NCBI GenBank assembly: GCA_023392535.1
Contig: JAEVYY010000014.1
Location: 62,001 to 126,000 of the forward strand
DNA length: 64,000 nt
Source: Bacillota bacterium
GTDB lineage: Bacteria; Bacillota; Clostridia; Lachnospirales; Lachnospiraceae
Direction: 5' to 3'
Part shown: piece by piece, positions 46,409 to 56,403 of the stretch
Layout of the letters: every line of letters begins with the position of its first letter
Position numbering within the stretch: position 1 is the first letter of the stretch
Program-made: the position numbers and the translations under genes
Notes under the pieces: generated by a model
The model's database searches: none
Seen by the model: the letters and a program-made list of their open reading frames with translations, nothing else
What the model was told of the DNA's origin: nothing

Positions 46409-48493
46409 ATGGCAAATTATCTAGTGATCGTTGAATCGCCAGCGAAAGTAAAGACAATAAAGAAATTTTTGGGTTCTAATTATGAAGTGGCGGCCAGTAA
46501 TGGGCATGTCAGGGACCTGCCTAAAAGCCAGATGGGTATAGACATAGAAAACGGATATGAACCAAAATACATTACCATTCGTGGAAAAGGAGACATCCTT
46601 GCGAAGCTTCGTAAAGAGGTAAAAAAGGCGGAAAAGATATATCTCGCAACTGACCCCGATCGTGAAGGGGAGGCAATTTCATGGCATTTATATGAATCCT
46701 TGAAATTACAGGATAAAAAAGTATATCGTATCACATTTAATGAAATAACCAAAAATGCAGTCAGAGATTCCTTGAAAAATGCTAGAAAAATTGATATGAA
46801 TCTGGTAGATGCGCAACAAGCCAGAAGAATATTGGATCGAATGATGGGATATCGGATTTCTCCGCTTCTGTGGGCTAAGGTAAAAAGAGGATTAAGTGCG
46901 GGCAGAGTACAGTCCGTTGCTCTTAGAATCATATGTGACAGAGAAGATGAAATCAATGCTTTTATTCCAGAAGAATACTGGACACTAGAAGCGAAATTAA
47001 ACGTTGCAGGAGAGAAAAAACCTTTAGTTGCTAAATTTTATGGTGACAAAGAGGGCAAAAAAACAATAGCAAATAAGGAAGAATTAGATCAAATTTTAAA
47101 AGGGCTTGAAAAGGCAGATTATAAAGTGACGGATGTTAAAAAAGGGGAACGTGTTAAAAAGGCGCCCCTTCCGTTTACGACCAGTACCTTACAACAAGAA
47201 GCGAGTAAAGTTTTAAATTATTCAACGCAGAAAACTATGCGCCTTGCCCAACAGCTGTATGAAGGGATTGATATCAAGGGAAAAGGAACCATTGGTGTCA
47301 TTACGTATTTACGTACCGATTCGACAAGGGTATCCGAAGAGGCAGAAGTTCTAGCAAAACAATATATACAAGAAAATTATGGGGCTGAATATGCAACAGA
47401 GGCAACAGCATTAAAAAAAACAAATCAAAAGATTCAGGATGCGCATGAAGCAATCAGACCAACGGATATCAGTAGAACGCCATTTGAGTTGAAAGAATCA
47501 CTAAGCAGAGAACAATTCAGGCTTTATCAATTGATTTGGAAAAGATTTGTTGCAAGTAGAATGAATCCTGCAAAATTCGAAACAACATCTGTTAGAATTG
47601 ATGCTCTGAATTATCGTTTTACGGTAGCGGCTTCAAAAATAGTATTTGATGGATTTATGAGCGTATACACAGATGAAGAGAATGAAAAGCCAGATAATAG
47701 TTTGGTAAAGGGAATTGATCTGGAATCTATTTTAAAACTAGAAAATTATGATTATAAGCAGCATTTTACGCAGGCCGCCCCACATTATACGGAAGCTTCT
47801 TTAGTACGTGCTTTGGAAGAACTCGGAATTGGGAGACCAAGTACCTATTCTCCCACGATTACAACTATTTTAGCAAGACGTTATGTGATCAAGGAGAATA
47901 AGAATCTTTATGTTACTGAATTGGGCGAAGTTGTAAATGGAATTATGAAGGAAGCTTTTTCAAGCCTTGTAAATGTAGATTTTACTGCAAATATGGAAGC
48001 GTTGTTGGATAAGGTCGAGGAAGGCGTAGTTAACTGGAAGACCGTGATATCGAATTTTTATCCGGATCTTGATGAGGCAGTTAAGGTTGCAGAAAAAGAA
48101 TTGGAAGAAGTCGAAATCGCAGATGAAGAATCCGATGAGATCTGCGAACAATGTGGAAAAAGAATGGTGATAAAATATGGTCCACATGGTAAATTTTTAG
48201 CCTGTCCAGGCTTTCCGGATTGTAGATTTACAAAGCCATATTTAGAGAAAATAGGAGTGCTCTGCCCTAAGTGCGGGAAAGATATCGTACTTAAAAAGAC
48301 GAAAAAGGGTAGAAAATATTATGGATGTGTCGATAACCCGGAGTGTGATTTTATGGTTTGGCAGAAACCATCTTCCATTATGTGTAAAGAATGCGGTTCT
48401 ATTATGCTGGAAAAAGGAAATAAACTAGTATGTATGAATGAGCAGTGTGGCTATGTTACCGGTAAAATTGTTGATGGATCTGTAGAAAAATAG
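46409..48493 (+). CDS. topA: DNA topoisomerase I
   Basis: 694 residues from ATG 46409 (AAGGGGA upstream). Toprim domain (VIVESPAKVKTIKKFLG, DPDREGEAISWHL), catalytic Tyr in GVITYLRTDSTRVS, and three C-terminal zinc ribbons (CEQCGKRMVIKYG, CPKCGKDIVLKK, CKECGSIMLEK). It relaxes negative supercoils. Full-length. Precedes codY. Confidence 0.97.
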   Translation: MANYLVIVESPAKVKTIKKFLGSNYEVAASNGHVRDLPKSQMGIDIENGYEPKYITIRGKGDILAKLRKEVKKAEKIYLATDPDREGEAISWHLYESLKLQDKKVYRITFNEITKNAVRDSLKNARKIDMNLVDAQQARRILDRMMGYRISPLLWAKVKRGLSAGRVQSVALRIICDREDEINAFIPEEYWTLEAKLNVAGEKKPLVAKFYGDKEGKKTIANKEELDQILKGLEKADYKVTDVKKGERVKKAPLPFTTSTLQQEASKVLNYSTQKTMRLAQQLYEGIDIKGKGTIGVITYLRTDSTRVSEEAEVLAKQYIQENYGAEYATEATALKKTNQKIQDAHEAIRPTDISRTPFELKESLSREQFRLYQLIWKRFVASRMNPAKFETTSVRIDALNYRFTVAASKIVFDGFMSVYTDEENEKPDNSLVKGIDLESILKLENYDYKQHFTQAAPHYTEASLVRALEELGIGRPSTYSPTITTILARRYVIKENKNLYVTELGEVVNGIMKEAFSSLVNVDFTANMEALLDKVEEGVVNWKTVISNFYPDLDEAVKVAEKELEEVEIADEESDEICEQCGKRMVIKYGPHGKFLACPGFPDCRFTKPYLEKIGVLCPKCGKDIVLKKTKKGRKYYGCVDNPECDFMVWQKPSSIMCKECGSIMLEKGNKLVCMNEQCGYVTGKIVDGSVEK

Positions 48494-48585
48494 CTTTATT
48501 TATTGATATCCTATATCACATGTGCTAAACTGTCAGTAATTACATGTGGTGTGGGATATTTTTTTGAGAACCGGAGGTAAAAATT

Positions 48586-49368
48586 TTGAGTAGTGTGCAA
48601 TTGTTAGACAAAACACGTAAAATCGGAAAACTGCTTCATAACAATAACTCAAGTAAGGTGGTATTTAATGATATTTGTAATGTGATGCGCGATATCTTAA
48701 ATTCTAATGTTCTTGTTATTAGCAAAAAAGGGAAGGTTTTAGGTGTTGGAGAAAGCGAAGGAATTGAGACTCTTCGTGAAATGATCAAAGACGAAGTTGG
48801 AAACTTTATCGACCCGTTACTAAATGAAAGACTGTTAGCAGTTCTTTCCACAAAAGAAAATGTTAATTTACAAACATTGGGATTTGAAAATACGGATGTA
48901 AGAAAATTCCATGCAATTATTACACCGATTGATATTGCTGGCGAACGTCTTGGTACTTTATTCATCTATAAAGTGGAAGAGCAATACGATATTGATGATA
49001 TTATTTTATGCGAATACGGACAAACAGTAGTCGGTCTTGAAATGTTAAGGGCTGTAAATGAGGAAAGCGCTGAAGAAAATAGAAAAATTGCGGTTGTAAA
49101 ATCGGCAATTAGTACATTATCTTTTTCAGAAGTTGAAGCAATTACTCATATTTTTGATGAATTGGAAGGTATGGAAGGCATTTTAGTTGCAAGTAAAATT
49201 GCGGATCGAGTTGGGATCACGAGATCTGTGATAGTGAATGCCTTAAGGAAATTTGAGAGTGCAGGCGTTATTGAATCGCGTTCATCAGGGATGAAAGGAA
49301 CTTATATAAAAGTTGTAAATGATGTTGTATTTGATGAAATCGCAAAATTAAAGAAGAAAAAGAAATAA
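48586..49368 (+). CDS. codY: Global regulator CodY
   Basis: 260 residues from a TTG with GGAGG eight bases upstream. N-terminal GAF domain that binds branched-chain amino acids (MSSVQLLDKTRKIGKLLHNN) and GTP signals, then the winged helix (ASKIADRVGITRSVIVNALRKFESAGVIESRSSGMKGTYIKV). It represses starvation genes in rich medium. Sits between topA and flgB, as in Bacillus. Confidence 0.97.
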   Translation: MSSVQLLDKTRKIGKLLHNNNSSKVVFNDICNVMRDILNSNVLVISKKGKVLGVGESEGIETLREMIKDEVGNFIDPLLNERLLAVLSTKENVNLQTLGFENTDVRKFHAIITPIDIAGERLGTLFIYKVEEQYDIDDIILCEYGQTVVGLEMLRAVNEESAEENRKIAVVKSAISTLSFSEVEAITHIFDELEGMEGILVASKIADRVGITRSVIVNALRKFESAGVIESRSSGMKGTYIKVVNDVVFDEIAKLKKKKK

Positions 49369-49466
49369 TATAATATAGTAATTTAAGGATGGTATTTATT
49401 CCATGCATGTAATCATCTTTATGAAACCATCCAAATAATCTACATTTAATAGCTGAGCAGTAAGAT

Positions 49467-49504
49467 AAAAGGACTTGTTGATGAATTCAATAAGTCCTTT
49501 TTGT
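49467..49504 (+). terminator. Terminator after codY
   Basis: Stem AAAAGGACTT (49467-49476) with AAGTCCTTTT (49492-49501), then T residues. A longer-range repeat GGATGGT/ACCATCC lies just before it (about 49387-49435). Confidence 0.85.
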
Positions 49505-49577
49505 TTTGTGAGAAAATAACGGTGATATCGACATTTAGTATGATTAAAATTTAAAAACCACTACATAAAGTACAAAT

Positions 49578-49619
49578 TTGACAAAAAAAACTTGTGTTTT
49601 TTTGGAAATAAATTATAAT
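49578..49619 (+). promoter_or_regulatory. Candidate promoter of the fla operon
   Basis: TATAAT (49614-49619) with TTGTGT 16 bases upstream (49592-49597). A perfect TTGACA at 49578 is 30 bases away, too far for a normal -35. The rest of the 300-base gap after codY holds the terminator above and no ORF. Confidence 0.45.
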
Positions 49620-49694
49620 GAAATAAGGTGGGTTTATTATGCACTTTTTATGCGACGGATAAAAGGGTAATTAATAACGTAGAAGGGAGTAAGT

Positions 49695-50084
49695 ATGAAT
49701 AGTTCAAATGTTTATAATTATGTAAATGTATTAGATAAGGCAGCAGATGCGTCATGGTTGCGGAATCAAGCAATTGCAAATAATATTGCGAATGCCACGA
49801 CTCCTAATTATAAGAGACAGGATGTTGCTTTTGATTCTGAATTGCAAAGAGCATTGAAACATTCAAAGTATCAATCTTTGGACGCGAAGGTATCTGATTT
49901 GAAATGGAATCGTTTGAATGGCAGGACGTATACCGATTATGATAGTTTCTCTTACCGGCTCGATGGTAATAACGTAGATATTCAAACAGAAAATGTGGCA
50001 ATGGTAAAGAACCAGATAAAATATAATGGACTGATGCAAAGTGTGAATCAGGAATTTGCAAATTTGAAAATAGTAACAAAATAA
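49695..50084 (+). CDS. flgB: Flagellar basal-body rod protein FlgB
   Basis: 129 residues; rod-protein N-terminus (RNQAIANNIANATTPNYKRQDVAFDSEL) and the C-terminal helix. First gene of the fla operon; AGAAGGGAG upstream of the ATG. Confidence 0.95.
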   Translation: MNSSNVYNYVNVLDKAADASWLRNQAIANNIANATTPNYKRQDVAFDSELQRALKHSKYQSLDAKVSDLKWNRLNGRTYTDYDSFSYRLDGNNVDIQTENVAMVKNQIKYNGLMQSVNQEFANLKIVTK

Positions 50085-50111
50085 TGAATAAGAAATTAGG
50101 GGGATGTAATA

Positions 50112-50558
50112 ATGGGTATGTTTACTGCCTTTGATATTAATGCATCAGGGTTGACAGCGCAGCAATACAGGATGGATATTATATCGGAAAATGTAGCGAA
50201 TGCAAATACAACGCGAACAGAAGATGGCACACCGTATAGAAGGAAAATAGTTACTTTTGCAGAGAAAGGTTCGCAGACACCTTTTAGCAGAGTGTTGAAC
50301 AATGCAACAGATCAGTATTCAGGAAAAGGAGTCAAAGTAAATTCTGTAAAAGAAGATACGGTGTCTGAAATGAAAATGGTATATGATCCTTCCCATCCGG
50401 ATGCGGATGAAAATGGATATGTAACCTATCCAAACATTAATATTGTAACGGAGATGACCAACTTAATAGATGCAAGCAGAGCCTACGAAGCAAATGCTAC
50501 GGCCTTTTCCACAAGTAAGGCGATGGCAGTTAAAGGATTAGAAATGAGTAATGCATAA
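50112..50558 (+). CDS. flgC: Flagellar basal-body rod protein FlgC
   Basis: 148 residues with FDINASGLTAQQYRMDIISENVANANTTRTEDG and the C-terminal YPNINIVTEMTNLIDASRAYEANATAF rod helix. Forms the proximal rod with FlgB and FlgF/G. Confidence 0.96.
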   Translation: MGMFTAFDINASGLTAQQYRMDIISENVANANTTRTEDGTPYRRKIVTFAEKGSQTPFSRVLNNATDQYSGKGVKVNSVKEDTVSEMKMVYDPSHPDADENGYVTYPNINIVTEMTNLIDASRAYEANATAFSTSKAMAVKGLEMSNA

Positions 50559-50596
50559 ATTTGTGACTAAGGGAATTCAGAAGAGGAGGAGTAAAG

Positions 50597-50914
50597 ATGG
50601 ATATTTCATCTTTGTATCAGGTAAGTTCGGGGGCTGTCCGTGAGGCAGCAAAAAGTAGTATGCCGTTAAAGGCAGTGGATAAAAATAATATGTTCGAATC
50701 TATTTTTAATTCAGCAGTTGACAATTTTAAGACAACCAATGGCTATATATCCGATGCCAGAAATGAAGAAATCAAATTGGCTATGGGAGAAACGGATAAT
50801 ACGCATGATTTATCGATTGCTTTGCAAAAGATGTCAAGCAGCCTTCAATATACAGTGGCTGTAAGAGATAAGTTCATGGAAGCTTATAAAGAAATAATGC
50901 AAATGCAGATATAA
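50597..50914 (+). CDS. fliE: Flagellar hook-basal body complex protein FliE
   Basis: 105 residues; the C-terminal half (THDLSIALQKMSSSLQYTVAVRDKFMEAYKEIMQMQ) matches FliE, the adaptor between MS ring and rod. AGAGGAGGAG precedes the ATG. Confidence 0.95.
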   Translation: MDISSLYQVSSGAVREAAKSSMPLKAVDKNNMFESIFNSAVDNFKTTNGYISDARNEEIKLAMGETDNTHDLSIALQKMSSSLQYTVAVRDKFMEAYKEIMQMQI

Positions 50915-50962
50915 TCATAAGAATAGCTGCTTTGACAGATGAGCGCAAGGGAGACACTTAAG

Positions 50963-52558
50963 ATGGTAGACAAACTGAAAGAGATTCCAAAACGAATTTT
51001 AGAGTGGTGGAATAAATTCACGTCTAAACAAAAAACAATAATTATTTGTATTGCAGCAGGTGTTGTTTTAACATTAGCAATTTTAATCACTGTTTTAACA
51101 AAACCGCAATACGAACTACTTTCCACCTGTGAAACAACGAAAGAGGCGGCTACTATAACAGGTTTGCTAGATGGGGCAGGTTTGAAATATCAAGTTTCAG
51201 ACGATGGATTAAAAATCACCATTCTGAAACAAGAGCTTTCACAAGCAAATTTGCTTTTAGGAGCAAATGATATTCCAGTCGCATCTTATAACATTGAGAA
51301 TGTATTTACTGGTGGATTCAGTACCACAGAGCTTGACAAACAGAAGCGATATAAATTATATTGCGAAGGAAAACTGGAAGAAGATTTGACTTCGTATGCG
51401 TTTATAAAAAATGCTAATGTTCAACTTTCTATTCCAGAAGTTGATGGAACATTAATTGCGAAGGAAGAAGAGTCTTTTGCAAGCATTATATTAGATCTGG
51501 ATGGAGATATTCCAGATGATGCACCATCATCCATTGCCAGAGTCGTTGCAACAGCGCTTGGTAATGATACCACCAAAAATATTACAATTATAGATACAAA
51601 TGGTAATCTATTATTTTCTGGTGAGGATGATTATTCGGTATCTGGAAGTGCAACAAGTCAGCTGAGCGTAAAGCAGCAGGCAGAGAATCTCGTGAAAAAT
51701 GAAGTTAAGAAGGTCCTTTTGGGTACAAATGAATTTGATAACATTGAAGTTGGGACAAATCTTAAAATAGATTTTTCATCTACCGATACGACGCAACATG
51801 ATTACACACCAGCAGACGGGCAGACACAGGGCGTCTTGAGCCATGAGGATGCGTATAATTCGGAATCCACAGGCGGTACTAGTGGAACACCTGGAACAGA
51901 TTCTAATACAGAGACCACGTATGTATATGAAGATAATGCAACCAACTCAAATACGGTTTCTGAAATATCGAAAGATTATTTGCCAAATGAAAAGATAACA
52001 AGCAAGACGACGCCGGCAGGTTCCATTATTTATAATGAGTCGTCTCTTTCTGTTGCAGCAATACGTTACAAAGTATTAAAACAAGAAGATGCGAAAAGAC
52101 AGGGCTTATTAGACGGAATTTCATGGGATGAATATAAAGTTGCAAATGCAGAACGTACTAAGATTGATGCAGATGCTGACTTTGTTACAATGGTTTCAAA
52201 GGCAACAGGAATTGCTGAGACAGATATTTCCATTGTGGCTTATGAAGAGCCTATGTTTGTTGATAAATCAGAGTCTGCGATTAAAGCTACAGATATTATT
52301 CAAATTGTTTTGATTGTACTTATTCTTGGTCTATTGGCATTTGTAATATTGAGAAGTATGAGAACGGATAAGGCGACATTGGAAGAGGAAGAGTTGTCTG
52401 TAGAATCCTTGTTACAGTCTACACCGGGGCCTGCGCTGGAGGATATAGAAGTAGAATCGAAGTCACAAGAAAGACAAATGATAGAAAAATTTGTTGATGA
52501 GAATCCAGAAGCAGTTGCGAACTTATTACGTAATTGGCTAAATGAAGATTGGGGGTAG
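50963..52558 (+). CDS. fliF: Flagellar MS-ring protein FliF
   Basis: 532 residues from ATG 50963 (AAGGGAG nine bases upstream); an in-frame ATG at 50939 has no ribosome site. TM1 near 25-45, RBM domains (FSTTELDKQKRYKLYCEGKLEEDL), a Ser/Thr-rich low-complexity linker (about 290-340) that is characteristic of the family, TM2 near 440-465, and a cytoplasmic C-terminus that binds FliG. Confidence 0.95.
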   Translation: MVDKLKEIPKRILEWWNKFTSKQKTIIICIAAGVVLTLAILITVLTKPQYELLSTCETTKEAATITGLLDGAGLKYQVSDDGLKITILKQELSQANLLLGANDIPVASYNIENVFTGGFSTTELDKQKRYKLYCEGKLEEDLTSYAFIKNANVQLSIPEVDGTLIAKEEESFASIILDLDGDIPDDAPSSIARVVATALGNDTTKNITIIDTNGNLLFSGEDDYSVSGSATSQLSVKQQAENLVKNEVKKVLLGTNEFDNIEVGTNLKIDFSSTDTTQHDYTPADGQTQGVLSHEDAYNSESTGGTSGTPGTDSNTETTYVYEDNATNSNTVSEISKDYLPNEKITSKTTPAGSIIYNESSLSVAAIRYKVLKQEDAKRQGLLDGISWDEYKVANAERTKIDADADFVTMVSKATGIAETDISIVAYEEPMFVDKSESAIKATDIIQIVLIVLILGLLAFVILRSMRTDKATLEEEELSVESLLQSTPGPALEDIEVESKSQERQMIEKFVDENPEAVANLLRNWLNEDWG

Positions 52559-52564
52559 TCTGGG

Positions 52565-53581
52565 ATGGGCAGAACTTCAGATGAACATATAACTGGACTC
52601 CAAAAAGCAGCAATTTTATTGATTGCACTGGGACCAGAAAAATCCGCACTCGTATTTAAACATCTGAAAGAAGAAGAAATTGAAGAGTTGACTTTGGAAA
52701 TTGCAAATACAAGAAGTATTACACCGCAGATTAAAGATACCGTTATTAACGAATTTTATGAAATCTGTTTAGCACAGCAGTATATTGCTGAAGGTGGTAT
52801 TGGTTATGCCAAAGAGTTATTGGAAAAAGCACTTGGTCCGGAAAAAGCAATGGATGTTATTGGTAAATTAACAGCCTCCCTACAAGTGAAACCTTTTGAG
52901 TTTATTAGAAAAACAGATGCATCTCAGTTGCTTAATTTTATACAAGATGAACATCCGCAGACGATAGCTTTGATTTTGTCCTATTTATCACCAACACAGG
53001 CATCTTCGATTATATCATCGCTGACACCAGACAGACAGGCTGATGTTGCAAAACGTATTGCGTTGATGGATCGGACAAGCCCGGATGTCATTAAGGAAGT
53101 AGAAAAAGTTTTAGAATCAAAACTCTCATCTCTTGTGAACCAGGATTATACGATCATAGGTGGCGTGGATGCTGTGGTCGAAATTTTAAATACCGTGGAT
53201 CGTGGAACAGAGAAACATATTATGGAAAGCCTTGAAATTGAAGAGCCAGAATTGGCAGATGAAATTAGAAAGAAAATGTTTGTATTTGAGGATGTACTGC
53301 TTCTTGATGACAGAGCGATTCAAAGAGTATTGCGTGATGTTGATAACAATGACCTGGCGATTGCGTTAAAAGGTTCTAATGAACAAGTACAAACAGCAAT
53401 CTTTAATAATATGTCAAAGCGTTTGTCGGTTATGATTAAAGAAGATATGGAATTTATGGGTCCTGTTCGTATGAAGGATGTGGAAGAGGCACAACAAAAG
53501 ATTGTTAATATTATTAGAAAATTAGAAGATTCTGCAGAAATAGTTATTTCCAGAGGTGGAGGTGACGAAATCATTGTCTAA
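52565..53581 (+). CDS. fliG: Flagellar motor switch protein FliG
   Basis: 338 residues. Three FliG domains: KAAILLIALGPEKSALVFKHL, the middle EHPQTIALILSYL, and the charged C-terminal torque helix (DDRAIQRVLRDVDNNDLAIALKG). Engages MotA and FliF. The fliH start lies within its end. Confidence 0.96.
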   Translation: MGRTSDEHITGLQKAAILLIALGPEKSALVFKHLKEEEIEELTLEIANTRSITPQIKDTVINEFYEICLAQQYIAEGGIGYAKELLEKALGPEKAMDVIGKLTASLQVKPFEFIRKTDASQLLNFIQDEHPQTIALILSYLSPTQASSIISSLTPDRQADVAKRIALMDRTSPDVIKEVEKVLESKLSSLVNQDYTIIGGVDAVVEILNTVDRGTEKHIMESLEIEEPELADEIRKKMFVFEDVLLLDDRAIQRVLRDVDNNDLAIALKGSNEQVQTAIFNNMSKRLSVMIKEDMEFMGPVRMKDVEEAQQKIVNIIRKLEDSAEIVISRGGGDEIIV

Positions 53582-54452
53582 TAATCTATTGAAGTCCTAT
53601 TTGTTTGAGGTGCAAGCAGGTGAAACGAGAATCATTGATTCTAATACAAGAATGGAACAAAAACTGAGTAAGTTCAGAGAAATCGTGCAAGGTGACATAG
53701 GGTCAGAGGACATCAGCAGAGGAGATCCAGACGATTTACGGAAAGCGGGACAGGTTGATGCTCTATTTAAGGAAGGCGGCATAGATGATTTTACCGAGGA
53801 AGAGGTAGAAGAAAAGATGTCATCTAACATTATCAAAGAAGATTCTGTTTATCAGGGTCCTGGGCCAGAAGAACTGCTTAATCAGGCACAACAAGAAATT
53901 GAAACAATGATGGTGAAAGCGCAAGCAGAAGCGGAAGAAATAAGAAAAAAAGCCTATGAGTCAGGGCATATGGAAGGTTTTCAATCTGGTCATCAGGAAT
54001 GTTTGAAACAGGCAGAACAAGCAAGACAGGAATTAAAACAAAAAGAAGAACAGCTGGAAGCGTATTATCAACGTAAGATAGAAGAACTGGAGCCACAGTT
54101 TATAGATTTATTAACCGGTATTTATGAACATATTTTTCATGTTAGTTTATCGGATTTTAAGGAAATAATCCTGTATTCGATTCATCATGTTATGGCTTTG
54201 GCAGATAACAACAAAGATTTTATTATTCGAATTTCAAGATTTGATTTTTCCTTTATTAGTGAGCATAAGGTGGAGATAATGGGTAATGTTTCTGCAAATG
54301 CAACAGTGGAAATAGTAGAAGATATTACCATGTCACAGGGGGAATGCCTGATAGAAACAGGGGGAGGTATTTTTGACTGTAGTATTGATGTACAGTTAGA
54401 AGGATTAGCGAAAGAATTAAAATTGCTTTCTTATGAAAAGTGTGAGAACTAA
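53574..54452 (+). CDS. fliH: Flagellar assembly protein FliH
   Basis: About 292 residues. TTG 53574 has GGAGG eleven bases upstream; GTG at 53556 is in frame but lacks a site. The middle is a Gln/Glu-rich coiled coil (AQQEIETMMVKAQAEAEEIRKKA...) and the C-terminus is the FliH globular domain. It regulates the export ATPase FliI. About 95 non-coding bases separate it from fliI. Confidence 0.88.
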   Translation: MSNNLLKSYLFEVQAGETRIIDSNTRMEQKLSKFREIVQGDIGSEDISRGDPDDLRKAGQVDALFKEGGIDDFTEEEVEEKMSSNIIKEDSVYQGPGPEELLNQAQQEIETMMVKAQAEAEEIRKKAYESGHMEGFQSGHQECLKQAEQARQELKQKEEQLEAYYQRKIEELEPQFIDLLTGIYEHIFHVSLSDFKEIILYSIHHVMALADNNKDFIIRISRFDFSFISEHKVEIMGNVSANATVEIVEDITMSQGECLIETGGGIFDCSIDVQLEGLAKELKLLSYEKCEN

Positions 54453-54548
54453 TTCTAAGCAGGTCAAAATACGGCTGCAAAGAATTACTAGATCTCACAT
54501 AGGAAGAAGCCGCGAGCGGAAGTGTAAAAAGCGAAGGTGGGATAAGGT

Positions 54549-55904
54549 TTGGATGAAGAACGGGTTCAAAAATATAAAAAGCTGGCTGAAAAGTCATATT
54601 ATATAAAAAAAGGCAAGGTTCTCAATGTAGTAGGACTAACAATAGAGTCGACAGGACCGGATGCAAAACTAGGAGATCTTTGCAGAATCATTCTGGATGG
54701 TGAGGAAGGAAAAAATATTCTGGCTGAAGTTGTTGGATTTAAAGAGGGTAAAACATTACTTATGCCTTATGAACCAGTCGATGGAATCGGCTTGGGGTGC
54801 ATGGTAGAAAACATGGGATATCCGTTAAGTGTACAGGTCGGACCAGAGCTGTTAGGCAAAACACTGGATGGTCTAGGTCGATTTACAGAGCATGAAACAA
54901 TAGTGATGGGAATGTCCTATCCTATTGAAGCACCTCCGCCCGATGCAATGAAGAGGACTTTCATCGATGAAGTGTTACCGTTGGGAGTTAAGGCGGTAGA
55001 TGGTTTGATTACCGTTGGGAAGGGTCAGAGAATTGGTATTTTTGCAGGTTCAGGTGTTGGAAAATCAACTTTAATGGGGATGTTTGCACGAAACACGAAA
55101 GCAGATGTTAATGTAATTGCACTTATTGGTGAACGTGGAAGGGAAGTCAGGGAATTTATAGAACGGGATCTTGGCCCTGAGGGTATGCGTCGTTCTGTGG
55201 TAGTGGTTGCAACTTCTGATAAGCCAGCACTGGAGAGAAACAAAGCAGCTAAAACAGCCACAGCGATTGCGGAATATTTTAGAGATCAGGGAAAAGATGT
55301 ACTTTTAATGATGGATTCTTTAACACGTTTCTCCATGGCGCAAAGAGAGATTGGTCTTGCGAGTGGCGAACCTCCAGTTACAAGAGGGTATCCACCAAGT
55401 GTCTACTCAGAGATGCCAAAGTTGCTAGAAAGGGCTGGTCGTGCAAGCAACGGCTCTATCACAGGACTTTATACGGTTTTGGTGGATGGCGATGATTTTA
55501 ATGAACCGATTACAGATACAGCAAGAAGTATTCTGGATGGACATATTATGTTGAGTAGAAAATTAGGGCATAAAAATCATTATCCGGCAATTGATATATT
55601 GCAGAGCATTTCAAGGTGCATGAGTCAGATTGCTGCCAAGGAACATAAAGCGGCAGCGGGAAAATTAAAAAATGTACTTGCCACTTATAATGAGGCAGAA
55701 GATTTGATTAATATTGGAGCTTATAAGAATGGTTCAAATCCTAATATCGATCATGCAATAGCAAAAATAGATGCAGTAAATGATTTTTTAATACAAGAGG
55801 TAAATGACAAATTTGAATTTGAAGAAGCAGTTCAGATGATGATAGAATTGTTTTCAGATGAGACCAAAGTAGAACCGGGGATGGCAAGGCCCGTACCAAT
55901 GTAA
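54549..55904 (+). CDS. fliI: Flagellum-specific export ATPase FliI
   Basis: 451 residues from TTG 54549. F-type ATPase-like: Walker A FAGSGVGKST, LIGERGREVREFI, LLMMDSLTRF, and the P-type GEPPVTRGYPPSVY. Powers type III export of flagellar proteins with FliH and FliJ. The 54453-54548 gap is non-coding. Confidence 0.97.
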   Translation: MDEERVQKYKKLAEKSYYIKKGKVLNVVGLTIESTGPDAKLGDLCRIILDGEEGKNILAEVVGFKEGKTLLMPYEPVDGIGLGCMVENMGYPLSVQVGPELLGKTLDGLGRFTEHETIVMGMSYPIEAPPPDAMKRTFIDEVLPLGVKAVDGLITVGKGQRIGIFAGSGVGKSTLMGMFARNTKADVNVIALIGERGREVREFIERDLGPEGMRRSVVVVATSDKPALERNKAAKTATAIAEYFRDQGKDVLLMMDSLTRFSMAQREIGLASGEPPVTRGYPPSVYSEMPKLLERAGRASNGSITGLYTVLVDGDDFNEPITDTARSILDGHIMLSRKLGHKNHYPAIDILQSISRCMSQIAAKEHKAAAGKLKNVLATYNEAEDLINIGAYKNGSNPNIDHAIAKIDAVNDFLIQEVNDKFEFEEAVQMMIELFSDETKVEPGMARPVPM

Positions 55905-55923
55905 GAAAAAGTCAGGTGGATAA

Positions 55924-56376
55924 ATGGCAAAATTTAAATATCGAATGCAAAGTATCTTAGATATTAAAGATAAAATGGAAGCGCAGACCAAGATTGAATA
56001 TGGATTGGCCAGAGCACGTTTGAGTGAGGAAGAAGAAAAATTAAAAGGACTGAAAGTTAAAAAAAACTATTATGAAAGTAAAGCGAAGGAATTATTGAAA
56101 GATGCTTTAAAAGTTCTTGAAATTATAAATACTCAGGCTGCAGTCAAGCAAATGGAACAATTTATAGAAGAACAAAGGATTATAGTACTTGCGGAAGAAA
56201 GAAATGTAGAGCGTGTCAGAGTAAAGCTTGTAGAAGTAATGCAGGAGCGGAAAACGCATGAAAAATTAAAAGAAAAAGCGTTTGAAGTATTTATGCAAGA
56301 AGAAAATGCAAGCGAAAGTAAGGAAATAGATCAGTTGACCAGTTATCTATATGGAAGAAGAATTGTGCAAGAGTAA
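55924..56376 (+). CDS. fliJ: Flagellar export protein FliJ
   Basis: 150 residues, one long coiled coil starting FKYRMQSILDIKDKMEAQTKIEYG, the usual FliJ size and pattern. Adjacent to fliI. Confidence 0.9.
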   Translation: MAKFKYRMQSILDIKDKMEAQTKIEYGLARARLSEEEEKLKGLKVKKNYYESKAKELLKDALKVLEIINTQAAVKQMEQFIEEQRIIVLAEERNVERVRVKLVEVMQERKTHEKLKEKAFEVFMQEENASESKEIDQLTSYLYGRRIVQE

Positions 56377-56403
56377 AACTATAAGAATGGTTAGGTGAAT
56401 AAA

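Noticed and set aside
49578..49583. TTGACA as the -35 of the fla operon
   Set aside because: It is 30 bases from the only good -10 at 49614.
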